The notes: a model not told the origin generated them from the sequence alone. A DNA stretch of 64,000 nucleotides from Salegentibacter holothuriorum (GCF_900168045.1 NZ_FUYY01000005.1:162851-226850), one strand, 5' to 3'; positions 8,978 through 20,000 are shown, counted from the stretch's first letter. Program-made: numbers and translations.

Positions 8978-9769
8978 TCATCGCTTATAAACCCGCACCC
9001 AATCTACCAGCATTTCAACGGGCAAATCTTCATCTTTTATGCTGCCAACCCAGTTTCCACCAAGTGCCTGATCCAGTATAATAAAGAACTCCTGGTTGAA
9101 AGGCCATTGCTTGGAATCGGCATTTTCAATTTTTGGATAAGAAAATGTCTTTTTTCCATTGACAAAGAAATCTAAGCGATTAGGATACCATTCTACGCCA
9201 TAAACATTATAGGCATCTACCTGAAATGGAACGGTAGTAAAATAGGGTGGATAATCTTTTTTCTCTTGAATATCTATATAATTGGTGTGTAAGGTTTGAT
9301 AAACAATGGTATCATAATTTAGATGCTCCATGATATCTATTTCTCCACTATGCGGCCAACCACCATATTCGGGGTCTTGTGGCATCATCCATATGGCCGG
9401 CCAGGAGCCTTTTCCTTTATCTAGTTTAGCCTTCACCTCAATTTTCCCGTATTTAAAAGAAAATTTATCGGTGGTTCTAATACAGCCAGTATTGTATTTT
9501 ACGGAATCATTTTTATTGGTATTCAGAATGCCACGCAAATGTAATTTGCCATCTTTAACGAAGCGTGTAGCATCTGAATCTGTGCAAAACCGTGCCCAAT
9601 CTGCCAACTTTCTGGGTGAGTGAGACCATTTAGCTGGATTGGGTTTGCCTTCGTTTTCAAACTCATCCTGCCAAATTAGATCCCATTCCTCCTGGGGTTT
9701 ATCCTGGACTTTTCCTGTACCACATCCGGCTACAAGACAGGCAAAAAATATAATTACTATCTGTTTCAT
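8978..9769 (-). CDS. GH16 family endo-glycanase lipoprotein
   Basis: This compact 263-aa protein has a lipobox LVAGC (C16) followed by a single GH16 beta-jelly-roll. The catalytic motif GEIDIMEH places the nucleophile at E143, the assisting Asp at D145 and the acid/base at E148. Trp-rich strands (WPAIWMMPQDPEYGGWPHSG, WVRVYKR) fit the family. GH16 enzymes cleave internal beta-1,3 or beta-1,4 bonds in laminarin, agar, carrageenan, keratan-type or mucin O-glycans. As a lipoprotein in a PUL it could act at the surface or in the periplasm. With GH20, GH2 and sulfatase genes around it, an endo-beta-galactosidase acting on galactose/HexNAc chains is a reasonable guess, but laminarinase cannot be excluded from sequence alone. 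Confidence 0.92.
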   Translation of the reverse strand: MKQIVIIFFACLVAGCGTGKVQDKPQEEWDLIWQDEFENEGKPNPAKWSHSPRKLADWARFCTDSDATRFVKDGKLHLRGILNTNKNDSVKYNTGCIRTTDKFSFKYGKIEVKAKLDKGKGSWPAIWMMPQDPEYGGWPHSGEIDIMEHLNYDTIVYQTLHTNYIDIQEKKDYPPYFTTVPFQVDAYNVYGVEWYPNRLDFFVNGKKTFSYPKIENADSKQWPFNQEFFIILDQALGGNWVGSIKDEDLPVEMLVDWVRVYKR

Positions 9770-9805
9770 CTGATTTAGTTTTGAAGATATTTTTATCGTG
9801 TATTG

Positions 9806-11566
9806 TTAATATTCTGATTTCTCAAAATAATCTGAATGGAATCGTATTCCATTACTTTTCCATCTTCTATAATGTCCCTGATTAAGGCGTTTTGTAAAAT
9901 CCTCAAAATTTTTATCGTCACTATTGCTCCAAACAGCTTCGCTAAAGGCAGCCATTCTTGGGTGTAGCATATATTCCAGATGCTCTACCGAAGATATAAA
10001 CTCGGTCCAAATCGCAAATTGTGAGCCTAAAACGTATTTAGCCTCTTTTGCACTTAATGCTGCTGGGACCGGTTTGTAATTATAAACTCGTTTTAAGGTA
10101 TTTATAGAGTAGGGGCCTGCTTGCGGTTCTCCTTCCGGTTCCGCCTGATACCGATTAAAATAAAGTGGATCACTAGGACTCATCACTACATCGTGCCCTG
10201 ATTTTGCTGCTGCTATTCCTCCTTTTTCACCCTGCCAACTCATTACCGTGGCATTTGGCGCTAAGCCACCTTCCAGAATTTCGTCCCAACCAAGGAGTTT
10301 ACGGTTGTTTGCCTGAAGAAATTTCTCCATTCTTTTTATAAAATAACTTTGCAGACCTTTTTCATCTTTCAGGTTTTCTATTTTAATTCTTTCCTGGCAG
10401 GATTCACATTTTTCCCAATAAGATTTATCTACTTCATCTCCTCCCACATGAATATATTCTGAAGGAAAAATATTCATGACTTCCACCAATACGTCCTGTA
10501 AAAAATGAAAAGGGGCTTCTTCTCCGGCGCAATAATTAAACGCCATATTTTCGGTGTCTGTCACATCGTTCCAAAGATTTGATCCTGGAGGATCCTGTTT
10601 TGGCTGTGCGCAGGAGAATTCTGGGTAAGCGGCAAGAGCTGCGGCAGAGTGTCCCGGCATTTCTATTTCGGGAATTACAGTAATATTCCGTTTTGCTGCA
10701 TAAGCAACCACTTCGCGGGCTTGTTCCTGAGTGTAAAACCCGCCATAACGGTAAGGCTTCCCGGTTAATGGTTCAGCATAAGTAGAATCTTTTTTGTAAA
10801 AAACACTACCAGGAATTTCTTCCCGCCAGGCTCCAACACTGGTTAGTTTTGGATATTTTTTAATCTCCAATCGCCAGCCTTCATTATCGGTAAGGTGCCA
10901 ATGAAAAGTATTTAATTTGTAGAAAGCCATTAAATCTAAAATTTCTTTAATAGTTTCTACGGAATAAAAATGCCTGCTCACATCCAGCATCATACCACGC
11001 CAGCCAAATGCCGGTTCATCGGTAATTTCCATAGCCGGAAGCGTAATTTTTTCGTTAGTGCGTATGCCTGGGAATAATTGTAGAATACTCTGCATTCCAT
11101 AAAATATACCCGCGGTAGTAGGAGCAGAGATAGCAATATTATCTGCAGAAATTTTTAATTGATAGCCTTCTTCTGCTAAATCTAAATTTTTATCTATTTC
11201 CAGTTTTATCGACTTTCCTGCAGTTTGATTTATCGGAAGCTGAATTCCGCTTAAACGTTTTACCTGATGTTGAAAATAGATGGTCATTTCTTCTAAACCA
11301 TCGTTTTTAGAAAATTGAAGAGAAGTATTTTTATCTACTTCAAATGCCCCTGATGCAAGATCCATTTTTGTAGGTGCGGGGATAAGCTGAGCTTGCATTG
11401 AATTAGATACTCCAAAAAGGAATAGAAAAAGAATTAGAGCGCTAAAGCTTTTTTTTAGCCATAAACTTTTATCAGCTGAAATAACTTTTACTCTAGCTTG
11501 CGGTGTTTTGTGTGAGAGAAACTCCGGAGATAAATTTCCGGAGTTTCTTTTGAAATTGATCTTCAT
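9806..11566 (-). CDS. GH20 beta-N-acetylhexosaminidase
   Basis: This 586-aa protein has a GH20b N-terminal domain (about 60-180) and a GH20 barrel with the catalytic pair in HVGGDEVDKSYW (D377-E378). FGWRGMMLDVSRHFYS, at the start of the barrel, is a classic hexosaminidase strand. It should remove terminal beta-GlcNAc or GalNAc from oligosaccharides in the periplasm. The start is uncertain. The in-frame ATG adds about 36 atypical residues before the hydrophobic signal segment (SFSALILFLFLFGVSNSMQAQ), and a 12-bp hairpin lies within those first codons. An out-of-frame ATG at 11462-11460 would give an ideal signal peptide if the run of eight A (11449-11456) were seven. The gene begins 9 bp after the upstream sulfatase gene ends. 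Confidence 0.9.
   Translation of the reverse strand: MKINFKRNSGNLSPEFLSHKTPQARVKVISADKSLWLKKSFSALILFLFLFGVSNSMQAQLIPAPTKMDLASGAFEVDKNTSLQFSKNDGLEEMTIYFQHQVKRLSGIQLPINQTAGKSIKLEIDKNLDLAEEGYQLKISADNIAISAPTTAGIFYGMQSILQLFPGIRTNEKITLPAMEITDEPAFGWRGMMLDVSRHFYSVETIKEILDLMAFYKLNTFHWHLTDNEGWRLEIKKYPKLTSVGAWREEIPGSVFYKKDSTYAEPLTGKPYRYGGFYTQEQAREVVAYAAKRNITVIPEIEMPGHSAAALAAYPEFSCAQPKQDPPGSNLWNDVTDTENMAFNYCAGEEAPFHFLQDVLVEVMNIFPSEYIHVGGDEVDKSYWEKCESCQERIKIENLKDEKGLQSYFIKRMEKFLQANNRKLLGWDEILEGGLAPNATVMSWQGEKGGIAAAKSGHDVVMSPSDPLYFNRYQAEPEGEPQAGPYSINTLKRVYNYKPVPAALSAKEAKYVLGSQFAIWTEFISSVEHLEYMLHPRMAAFSEAVWSNSDDKNFEDFTKRLNQGHYRRWKSNGIRFHSDYFEKSEY
11517..11548 (-). other. Perfect hairpin at the sulfatase/GH20 junction
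   Basis: A 12-bp inverted repeat (AGAAACTCCGGA at 11517-11528 and its complement at 11537-11548) with an 8-nt loop falls inside the first codons of the annotated GH20 reading frame. It looks like the intercistronic hairpins elsewhere in this PUL, which argues that the real GH20 start is further downstream. Confidence 0.65.
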
Positions 11567-11575
11567 AATTACTGC

Positions 11576-13252
11576 TTATTTATCTTCGTAAACCTTAATA
11601 AACTGCTTATCCAACTCTTCAGAATCTTTATACTTTTTCCGGGTTTCTTCTAATTTTTTCATCATCATTTCCCTTACTTCAGCATAATCTGGATCGTAGA
11701 ATACATTGTGTAATTCTTGCGGATCGTTTTTACGGTCGTAAAGTTCCCATTCATCTACATCATAGTAAAAGTGGATGATCTTATAATCTTTGGTAGCAAT
11801 GCCGTAGTGTCTTTTTACTGCGTGCTCTGCAGGATATTCATAATAATGATAATAAACAGCATCTCTATCCCAGGCCTCTTTTTCTCCTGTTAATAATGGT
11901 AATAAGCTTTTACCCTGCATTTCATCTGGTGCATTCACACCGGCAGCATCTAAAAAGGTTTGTGCAAAATCCAGGTTTTGTACCATTTCCTCTTCGGTGA
12001 TACCTGCTTTTATTTTATTAGGCCATTTTATAAGTAAAGGAGTTCTAAAAGATTCTTCATACATAAAACGTTTGTCAAACCAACCGTGCTCTCCAAGATA
12101 AAAGCCCTGGTCTGAGGTATAAACCACAATAGTATTATCAGATAAGTTGTTATCATCTAAATAATCAAGTACTCTACCTACGTTTTCATCTACTGAAGCA
12201 ATAGTTCCCAGGTAATCCTGCATATAGCGCTGGTACTTCCATTTCATTAAATCTTCATCATCCATATCTGGATATTTCTCTTCAAACTCTTTGTTTATTG
12301 GATCGTAAATTCTATCCCAGGCAGCTTTTTGCTCTTTGTTCATTCTATTGGTAGGATCACCCAGGTAACGTTCTTTTATTCCCAAATTTTTAACCGTAGA
12401 ATCTTTCAATTTATTGTCATTAGTAAGGATCATGTGGGTAAGAATATTCATTTCAGCCGTTTTTGCAGCTGTACTTTTGCGGCTTTTTGGCTCATCTAGA
12501 TTGTATTCCTTAGACGCATCGGGAGAACTTGCTTTAAGGTCTTCTGGTTGAATACGGGTGTAGTCATCAAAAAGGGTTTCCGGTAATGGGAATTCTTTTT
12601 TTGTGAATTCTTTGTAATGTCTTTCTGCTGGTAACCATGCACGGTGGGGAGCTTTGTGTAGATACATCAACAAGAATGGTTTTTCCTTATCGCGTTTTTC
12701 CTCCAGCCAGTTTATGGTAAGATCTGTAATAATATCGGTAACATAACCATCTATTACCGTATCACCGTCTTTAGTTATAAACCTGGGATTATAATAACTT
12801 CCCTGGCCGGGTAAGATTTTAAACTCATCAAAGCCTTTTGGGTTGTTTCCAAAGTGCAATTTTCCAAACATTGCGGTTTGATAACCGGCATCCTGTAAGA
12901 TTTGCGGGAAAGTTACATTAGTCGTGTCAAATTCGCTGAGGTTGTCTATTTTGCCATTTAAATGACTGTGTTTCCCGGTTAAAATAACCGCACGAGAAGG
13001 CGCACAAATAGAATTGGTTACAGAGGCATTGTCAAAAAGGACACCTTCCTGCGCCAGCCTGTCTATATTTGGGGTGTTAATAAGCTTATTATTATAAGCA
13101 CTTATTGCTTGATAAGCGTGATCGTCAGACATCATAAAGACGATGTTTGGACGTTTACTTTCTTCTGTCTTTTTTTTCTCTTCTTGATTCTTACAAGAAA
13201 ATAAGGCTGCTGCTATTCCTAGCGAGCAAAGTAAAGTTTTGTAATTTGACAT
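11576..13252 (-). CDS. S1 family sulfatase lipoprotein (possibly GlcNAc-6-sulfatase type)
   Basis: This 558-aa protein has a lipobox ALFSC (C20). The sulfatase fold starts with RPNIVFMMSDDHAYQ, where D43-D44 are calcium ligands. The formylglycine signature is SICAPSRAVILTGKHSH, with C83 converted to the catalytic formylglycine. Later elements include DNTIVVYTSDQGFYLGEHGW (metal ligands) and a C-terminal DUF4976-like domain (WELYDRKNDPQELHNV). The DDHAYQAISAY / CAPSR style resembles S1_11 sulfatases, which include N-acetylglucosamine-6-O-sulfatases, but this subfamily call is from memory of motifs and is tentative. It needs a sulfatase-maturating enzyme, none of which is in this window. It is 9 bp upstream of the GH20 gene and probably co-transcribed. 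Confidence 0.9.
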   Translation of the reverse strand: MSNYKTLLCSLGIAAALFSCKNQEEKKKTEESKRPNIVFMMSDDHAYQAISAYNNKLINTPNIDRLAQEGVLFDNASVTNSICAPSRAVILTGKHSHLNGKIDNLSEFDTTNVTFPQILQDAGYQTAMFGKLHFGNNPKGFDEFKILPGQGSYYNPRFITKDGDTVIDGYVTDIITDLTINWLEEKRDKEKPFLLMYLHKAPHRAWLPAERHYKEFTKKEFPLPETLFDDYTRIQPEDLKASSPDASKEYNLDEPKSRKSTAAKTAEMNILTHMILTNDNKLKDSTVKNLGIKERYLGDPTNRMNKEQKAAWDRIYDPINKEFEEKYPDMDDEDLMKWKYQRYMQDYLGTIASVDENVGRVLDYLDDNNLSDNTIVVYTSDQGFYLGEHGWFDKRFMYEESFRTPLLIKWPNKIKAGITEEEMVQNLDFAQTFLDAAGVNAPDEMQGKSLLPLLTGEKEAWDRDAVYYHYYEYPAEHAVKRHYGIATKDYKIIHFYYDVDEWELYDRKNDPQELHNVFYDPDYAEVREMMMKKLEETRKKYKDSEELDKQFIKVYEDK

Positions 13253-13364
13253 GAGTTTAATTTAGATTTTCGTTTTTGATTTAATGCATACGTATTAAGT
13301 TAGATAGCTGCTTTATGCCTTATATGGTAAGTCTGTTTTAGACACTTAACAATATGGGCAGACA

Positions 13365-14903
13365 TTAATTTAACTTTTTAGCATTTCGTATATTTTTTAA
13401 TTCCTCTTTCATCTTCTTCGTTTTTTCGGGCATTTTTATGGCTAAGTTTTCCGTTTCTCCGGGGTCTTTTTTTAGGTTGTAAAGTTGTGGTTCTTTATTA
13501 AACCCGGTTTCTATATCTACACCCCAGGGCACCATTAATGGGCCAGAGTTAGGTTCTATATATTTATAATCTCCCTCAACATAAGACAATACATTTCTAA
13601 TAGCTTGCTGTATCAGGGATTCTCTTCCATCCTTTTCCTCACCTATAAGAGCTTTCCATTGGTTTTGACTGTCTATAGCCTTGTTCTTGGCTACATGTTG
13701 CCCGGTCATGGTAGCAAAAGACCTTAGGAAGTCTACCTGGCTCATTAATGCAGTAGATTCCTGGTTCGGTTTTATTTTACCTTTCCATTGTACTATAAAC
13801 GGTACTCTTGTGCCGGCCTCGAAGCTGCTGTATTTTCCGCCACGGAACTTGCTAAAAGGATTGTGATCACCTAATCTTTCTGCCGCACCATCTACATACC
13901 CATCATCTAAAACAGGCCCGTTGTCACTGGTGAAAATTATAAGTGTATTTTCTTCTAAATTTAATTCCTGAAGCTTTTTCTGAATAGCACCTACCGTATA
14001 ATCCAGTTGAACAATAACATCTCCACGAGGACCTTTTCCGGTAGTGCCGGCAAAACGTTCGTGCGGTACGCGGGGTACATGAATATCATGAGTTGAGAGG
14101 TAAAGAAAAAATGGAGAATTGCTATTTTCTTCTATAAATCCAGTCGATTTTTTTATCAATACATCAGCTATGTCCTCATCTCTCCATAGGGCTTTTTCTC
14201 CACCGCTCATGTATCCAATTCGGCTTATTCCATTTGTAATACTCTGATCGTGACCGTGAGAATACATCATTTTTAATTGCTCAGGGTTTTTGCTTCCGGT
14301 AGGCTTGTCATTTATGTTTTTGCGATAGCTTACGCTTATCGGGTCTTCCGGATCTAGGTTAACTATCCGGTGATTTTCTAAGAAAACCGTTGGTACCCTA
14401 TCGCCCGTGGCAGGTAGGAGGTAGGCATAGTCAAAACCTATTTCTAAGGGGCCGGGTTTAATTTCTTTATTCCAATTTATGGGAGCTTCTTTTCCCAGGC
14501 CAAGATGCCATTTTCCTATTGCAGCAGTTTTGTATCCCGCTTGCTGCAAAACCCCTGGAAGCGTTGTGCGTCCAGGTAAAATAAGGCTGGTAGCATCTCC
14601 AGGCGCCACTCCAGTCCCTTTTTTTCTCCAGGCATATTCTCCTGTGAGCATGGCATAACGCGAAGGCGTGCAGGTAGCCGCAGTTGCATAGGCGTTGCTA
14701 AATTTTAAACCATTTTTAGCCAAATTGTCAATATGTGGTGTAGGGATTTCTCCTCCATAACTGCTAATATCCCCATACCCAAGATCATCGGTATAAATAA
14801 GTATAATGTTCGGATTGTTGCTTTGGCTTTTAGCAATAAACGGTATAAGGCCCAACGAAATGAACACTAAGAAATAAATACCGGATTTAAAGTTAATTTT
14901 CAT
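13365..14903 (-). CDS. S1 family arylsulfatase
   Basis: This 512-aa secreted sulfatase has a signal peptide about 27 residues long (FIAKSQS) and no lipobox. The N-terminal metal site is ILIYTDDLGYGD (D39-D40) and the formylglycine motif is TCTPSRYAMLTGEYAW (C78). KTAAIGKWHLGLG and IIFTSDNGP supply further conserved active-site residues. The substrate is a sulfate ester on a PUL-derived sugar, probably galactose or HexNAc given the neighbours; position specificity cannot be read from sequence. It lies between susD and the second sulfatase, with a perfect hairpin separating it from susD and a 112-bp gap to the next gene. Confidence 0.9.
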   Translation of the reverse strand: MKINFKSGIYFLVFISLGLIPFIAKSQSNNPNIILIYTDDLGYGDISSYGGEIPTPHIDNLAKNGLKFSNAYATAATCTPSRYAMLTGEYAWRKKGTGVAPGDATSLILPGRTTLPGVLQQAGYKTAAIGKWHLGLGKEAPINWNKEIKPGPLEIGFDYAYLLPATGDRVPTVFLENHRIVNLDPEDPISVSYRKNINDKPTGSKNPEQLKMMYSHGHDQSITNGISRIGYMSGGEKALWRDEDIADVLIKKSTGFIEENSNSPFFLYLSTHDIHVPRVPHERFAGTTGKGPRGDVIVQLDYTVGAIQKKLQELNLEENTLIIFTSDNGPVLDDGYVDGAAERLGDHNPFSKFRGGKYSSFEAGTRVPFIVQWKGKIKPNQESTALMSQVDFLRSFATMTGQHVAKNKAIDSQNQWKALIGEEKDGRESLIQQAIRNVLSYVEGDYKYIEPNSGPLMVPWGVDIETGFNKEPQLYNLKKDPGETENLAIKMPEKTKKMKEELKNIRNAKKLN

Positions 14904-14920
14904 CTGTAAATTTTTATAAC

Positions 14921-14951
14921 AAAAGACAGGTTCATAACAAACCTGTCTTTT
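14921..14951 (-). terminator. Hairpin between susD and the sulfatase gene
   Basis: AAAAGACAGGTT at 14921-14932 and its exact complement at 14940-14951 form a 12-bp stem with a 7-nt loop. On the minus strand the arm ends in CTGTCTTTTG, giving a short U run. It could terminate part of the SusCD message before the enzyme genes, which would keep transporter transcript levels above enzyme levels. Confidence 0.65.
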
Positions 14952-15021
14952 AAAGCTAATTCAAACCTAATAGTTAATAAACATATATTTAAATTTTTAC
15001 TTATATTTTTATGAAACCTTA

Positions 15022-16932
15022 TTAATACTCTGCCGGAATTGCAGCAGATTTAGACCATCCTGGGTTTTGATATAAAATCCCATCTGCATCAACAGAGTTA
15101 GTTAAAGTAAATTGATCTAAAGGTACAGGATCCAGGTAATGTGCTTCAGGGAATGAATAGCCCTCATAAGCTCGGTTTGAACTTTTTATTCTAAATGGCT
15201 GAAAATAAGTAGAGCCTCCATTTTCTGGAGAATAAGATACATTTTCCCCTTGTTCTATTTGAGTACCATAGTCTTCATCGTACTCTTCCCAAAGATTAAA
15301 GCCTTCAACAATATAATTTTCCATAGTATCAAAAGCACTCCATCTGTATATATCGAATAGACGCATACCTTCAGCAATAAATTCATTTCTGCGCTCACGT
15401 CTTATATTATAAAGTACAGCATCTACCTCGTTTCCTGCCGAAAATTTTGCAAGGTCGCGCTCTTTCTCCAGATTAGTATTGGAAATGGTCTTCTGAATAT
15501 CGGTATCTACTCCGGCTCTTTCTCTTAAGCTTTTCCAATAAGTAGTAGCTTTGCCGTTTAGGCTTCCTTCTTTTTCGTAAGAAGCTTCTATATAATTTAG
15601 ATAAGCTTCTGCTATTCTAAAAATAGGCGTCTCAGTGGTACCAGAGGTGGAAGATTCGGCTTGCGTAGGGTCTGTAGTCATCCATTTTTGTAATTGGTAA
15701 CCAGAAGTCACACTTTGCCAACCCGAACCTGAAGTTAAATCTGGATAGTCAAAAAACTCTTTTGAGCCATCGGGATTTTCCTTTCTTACATCGCCTTCAG
15801 ATAATACAGAAACCTGTAGTCTTTGATCTCTATTGGTTACTACATCTTCTAAAGTAGCGTCACCTTCATAACCGGAACCTGCGGCATAAATAGGCAATCC
15901 ATTTTGCATAAGGTAAGACTCCACCAGTGATCTGGTATAACCTACCCCGCCACCGGTACGTTGTAAATAATGTGTTGCACCGTGACCTAATACATTTTCA
16001 ATTCCATAACTTTTATAAAAAAGCACTTCATCTATACTTTCCAGGTTTTCCGATATAAACATTTTTTGGTAATCGTTATACAAATTATATTTACCTGCAA
16101 CATTATCGGCATATTTCATGGCTTTGTCCAGGAAGTACTCAGATTCTGCAGCAATACTTCCAGAGGGATAAGAAAAGTTAGGATGCTGAGATACTCCAGG
16201 CCAATTTGGCCCTCCCGGAACCCTTGCAGTACCCTGGTGATATTTTAGCCAGGTGCCTTCAAACAAGGCTACTCTTGATGCCAACAGTTGTGCAGATGAT
16301 CTTGATATCCTGTTTTTAGATACACCATCCTGAAGTAAATCTATGGCTTTGGTAAGGTCTTCCAGTATAAAACGCGCCACTTCATTTCTGGGTTCGCGCT
16401 TGCTAGCCAATATTAGGGTTTCCAGATCATCTGGTAAAACCTCTTTTACTATAGGGAAATCTCCAAAAGCCTGTAATTTATTAAAGTAGAACCAGGCCCT
16501 AAAAAAGTAATTCTCCCCCCGATATTGACGCACCTGTGCGTTCTCGGCATCTAATACATCTGCAGCTATACGTTTTTCTATAGTTTCAATAAAATAATTA
16601 GTCTCTCTAATATTTGAGAAATTCCAATCGCCTAATCCGTTACCAGCAGAAGAAGGAACCAATTTATAATCCTTCAATAAATTTTCCTCTTCAAAAGGGC
16701 CAATTAAATCATCGCTATTTCTATCTGTAGCATAAAGTGAATTTCGGCCGTATTCTGAATTAACATCAAAAGAGGTATAGAATTTATTTACAAAAAGTTC
16801 CAGGTCTGAAGGTTTATTAAAATAAGCTTCTTCAGATAAGAAATCTTCGGGCTCACGTTCTAAATAATCTTCGCAGCTTTGTGTTAATATACTTGTGGCA
16901 AGTACAGTAAATACAAAAAATATTCTTTTCAT
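15022..16932 (-). CDS. RagB/SusD family glycan-binding lipoprotein
   Basis: This 636-aa protein has a lipobox LTQSC (C20) followed by the common SusD opening EDYLEREPEDFLSEEAYF. The YRGENYFFRAWFYFNKLQAFGDFPIV segment and the C-terminal ETPIFRIAEAYLNYIEASY and NIRRERRNEFIAEGMRLFDIYRW motifs are diagnostic of SusD/RagB. It is the surface glycan-binding lid of the SusC encoded immediately upstream in transcription order. The spacing between susC and susD here is 107 bp, larger than the 12 bp seen at the other pair, and contains small palindromes. Its gene is followed by sulfatase, GH20, GH16 and GH2 genes, which ties this pair directly to the degradative enzymes. Confidence 0.95.
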   Translation of the reverse strand: MKRIFFVFTVLATSILTQSCEDYLEREPEDFLSEEAYFNKPSDLELFVNKFYTSFDVNSEYGRNSLYATDRNSDDLIGPFEEENLLKDYKLVPSSAGNGLGDWNFSNIRETNYFIETIEKRIAADVLDAENAQVRQYRGENYFFRAWFYFNKLQAFGDFPIVKEVLPDDLETLILASKREPRNEVARFILEDLTKAIDLLQDGVSKNRISRSSAQLLASRVALFEGTWLKYHQGTARVPGGPNWPGVSQHPNFSYPSGSIAAESEYFLDKAMKYADNVAGKYNLYNDYQKMFISENLESIDEVLFYKSYGIENVLGHGATHYLQRTGGGVGYTRSLVESYLMQNGLPIYAAGSGYEGDATLEDVVTNRDQRLQVSVLSEGDVRKENPDGSKEFFDYPDLTSGSGWQSVTSGYQLQKWMTTDPTQAESSTSGTTETPIFRIAEAYLNYIEASYEKEGSLNGKATTYWKSLRERAGVDTDIQKTISNTNLEKERDLAKFSAGNEVDAVLYNIRRERRNEFIAEGMRLFDIYRWSAFDTMENYIVEGFNLWEEYDEDYGTQIEQGENVSYSPENGGSTYFQPFRIKSSNRAYEGYSFPEAHYLDPVPLDQFTLTNSVDADGILYQNPGWSKSAAIPAEY

Positions 16933-17039
16933 CTGTTTATAATTTTAATCCCAGTTTGGGAATTCATCACAGGATAACCTCCCTGTGTGTTGCTATTCTT
17001 TTGGGTCCAGCATAATGCTGAATTCATTTTCTTCATTAT

Positions 17040-20000
17040 TTAAAATGTCACGTTTAATCCGGTTGAAAAAGTAGCAGACATAGGATATGTTTTTCCACTT
17101 CCGTTAATTAAATCCTGAATACCTTCTGGATCAAACATGCGTAAATTGGTGTGTGTGTAAATATTTTCGCCAGAGATATACAGTCTTAAATTTTGGAACC
17201 CCCATTTTTTTAAGAGTTGGTTTGGTACATTAAATCCTATTTGGACATTTTTTAACCTAACATAAGATGCATCCTGTAAGAAATGTGTTTGGGCTTTATA
17301 GTTCTTATCACCAATAAACGGACGTGGATAATAGGAGTCTAAATTTGCGCCCAAATCTGCTCCATAAGCTCTAAAATAATCCAGGTGGGCTGAATATGGA
17401 GATATTTGCCACTGGTTAATTCCCGGATAGAAGGCACCGCCAGATAGTAATACATCTCGTTTACCAACGCCCTGTACAAAAGCTCTAAAATCGAAAGCTT
17501 TATATTCAAAACCTAGATTGATACCAAATGTATACCTTGGGGTACTATTACCTATTCTGGTTAAATCTCCTCTATCATCTAATTTACGAGCACCGGCATC
17601 AACAAGGTTATCCCCATTTAAATCTTTGTATTTCATATCACCACCTGCCCAGTTTGAACCGAAGTTAGGTTTATTGCTCTCTAACCATTGGTTCATTTCT
17701 AGATCGGATTTTGCGATCCCTGCTGATTCATAACCCCATATTTCACCAATGTTTTTTCCTTTGTAAAATTGATCTCTACCGTTAACCATAATAATCTTAT
17801 CTGGATTACTATATTCGGTAACTTCAGATTTTACATCACTCACCACCACATTTGCGTTGTAAGAGAAATCATCATTAATTCTATCTTTCCATCCTAAAGA
17901 GAGCTCCCAACCTTTTGATACCAATTCTGCATTATTTGTTCTTGGCACTACGGTACCAAAAGTACCGGGTTTAAGAGGAGCAGGGCCTACCATATCTTTC
18001 GTTTTTCTTTCAAAAATATCTGCGGAAGCCGTTAACCTGTTATTAAATGCTGCTATATCAAAACCATAGTTGTAGCTTATAATCTTCTCCCAGGTAATAG
18101 AACTACTAAAAGGTCTAGGTGCATAAATAGAGGAGGGGACATTGTCGTTTACTATCCAGTTTCCATTCTGAATACTCATATTCTGGAAATAAGGGTAGAA
18201 ACTGTTGGTGTTTTGATTTCCTAACATACCCCAGGAACCTCTAATTTTTAACTCTGAAACTTTTCGTTTAAAATCATCCCAAAATGCTTCTTTAGCAATA
18301 TTCCATCCTGCAGAAAAGGAAGGGAAATACCCCCAACGCTCGTCTGATGGGAAACGTGAAGCTCCGTCTGCCCTAAAGTTAGCTTCTAGCAAATAACGTT
18401 GTTTATAATCGTAATTTATTCTTGAGAAAACCCCAACGTTACTCCAGGTTCCTTTAGATTCAAACACATATTTTTCTCCGTTTTGAGAGATAAAAGGAGT
18501 ATCATCAGACTCAATATTATCTGTACCTAATTGAGAAAAGTGAGATTGATAAAGTTCACTTTGCGCTCCTAAAAGAAAGGTGAAGTTATGATCTCCAAAG
18601 GAGGTTTCGTAATCTGAATAGAAGTTAACTCCCAAATAATTTACCTGGCCATTGTTTACCTGATAGTAATTTTGTCCCGGTGCTGTAATAGCTGATATTC
18701 CCCAATCTCTCGTTTCAATATTTGGAACGTATCCCGAGAATACAGGAATATATTCACTTTCTCCTGTAGGTTGGGTTACCGATATTTTTGCTATATGCTT
18801 GGTATCATCATGATTTTCTATTCTTGAATTTACCTGCCCGTAGATTTTCCAATCTTCAATAGGCTCATAAGTTAACTTTATTGTATTGTAAAAATAATCG
18901 GTTTGTTCTTTAAATCTTCCACCATCGGTAAGCTGTTGTACCATGGAGTTTTCCATATATTCTCCATAAGGAGTATAAAGCGGACTGGTAGGAACAGATC
19001 TAGATAAGTTATGATAAAAACGAGAACCCTGTGCAGTTGGTCTATCCTGGTTTTTACGCATAAATCTTGTATTTAGGCTCAAATCAAATTTATCGCTTAG
19101 CTCAGCATTAATTTTCGCATTAAGAGAGAACCGGTCAAAATCTTCATTAGAATAATGAAATATTCCTTCCTGAGTTAAGAAGTTTGCCGAAGTATAATAG
19201 GTTATTTTCTCACTACCGCCATTTACACTTAAGTTATGTTCCTGCCCTAAACTAAGATCTTTTAAATGGATGTTATACCAATCCTCATCTCCATAAGCAG
19301 CTCTGTTTAATGTCCAGTTTGTTCCACTTGAGTTTGGTTCGGTACCAAAGGCTAAATCCCCATTTCTGTAACTTTTAATGAGGTCTATCCTGTTTTCATT
19401 ATAAATTGGATTTCTACCCGTATTAACATAAAGATCGTTTAGCATATACGCGTATTCCAGGGAATTCATTCGCTCTGGGACATTTATAGGAGTTTTGTAT
19501 CTAAAGTTCGTAGAATAGTTGATTCGTGTTTTACCTTGTACTCCTTCTTTTGTAGTTACTAAGATTACTCCAAAAGGGGCACGTGATCCATAAATAGATG
19601 CTGCTGCCGCATCTTTTAAAACAGAAATGTTTTTAATGTCATTGGGGTTAATAGTATTCAAATCGCCTTCAATCCCATCAATAAGAACCAGTGGGCTACC
19701 CGAAGAACCTTCTCCAATAGTACCTATACCCCTAATATTAATATCCAGGTTTCCATCTAGTTCCCCTCCGGCATCTGTGCTAATGTTTAAGCCTGCAACA
19801 GCACCTTGTAGTGCCTTATCTGCACTTAGTACCGGCCTTGATTCAAACACTTCTTCACCTACCTGGCTAACCGCCCCGGTAAGGTTTTCTTTTTTCTTTC
19901 TACCAAAACCAACTACCACTATTTCTTCCAATTCATTTTGGGAGGTTTTCATAATAATATTCTTTACTACATCTGTTTGGCTATTAATCGGTATGCTTTG

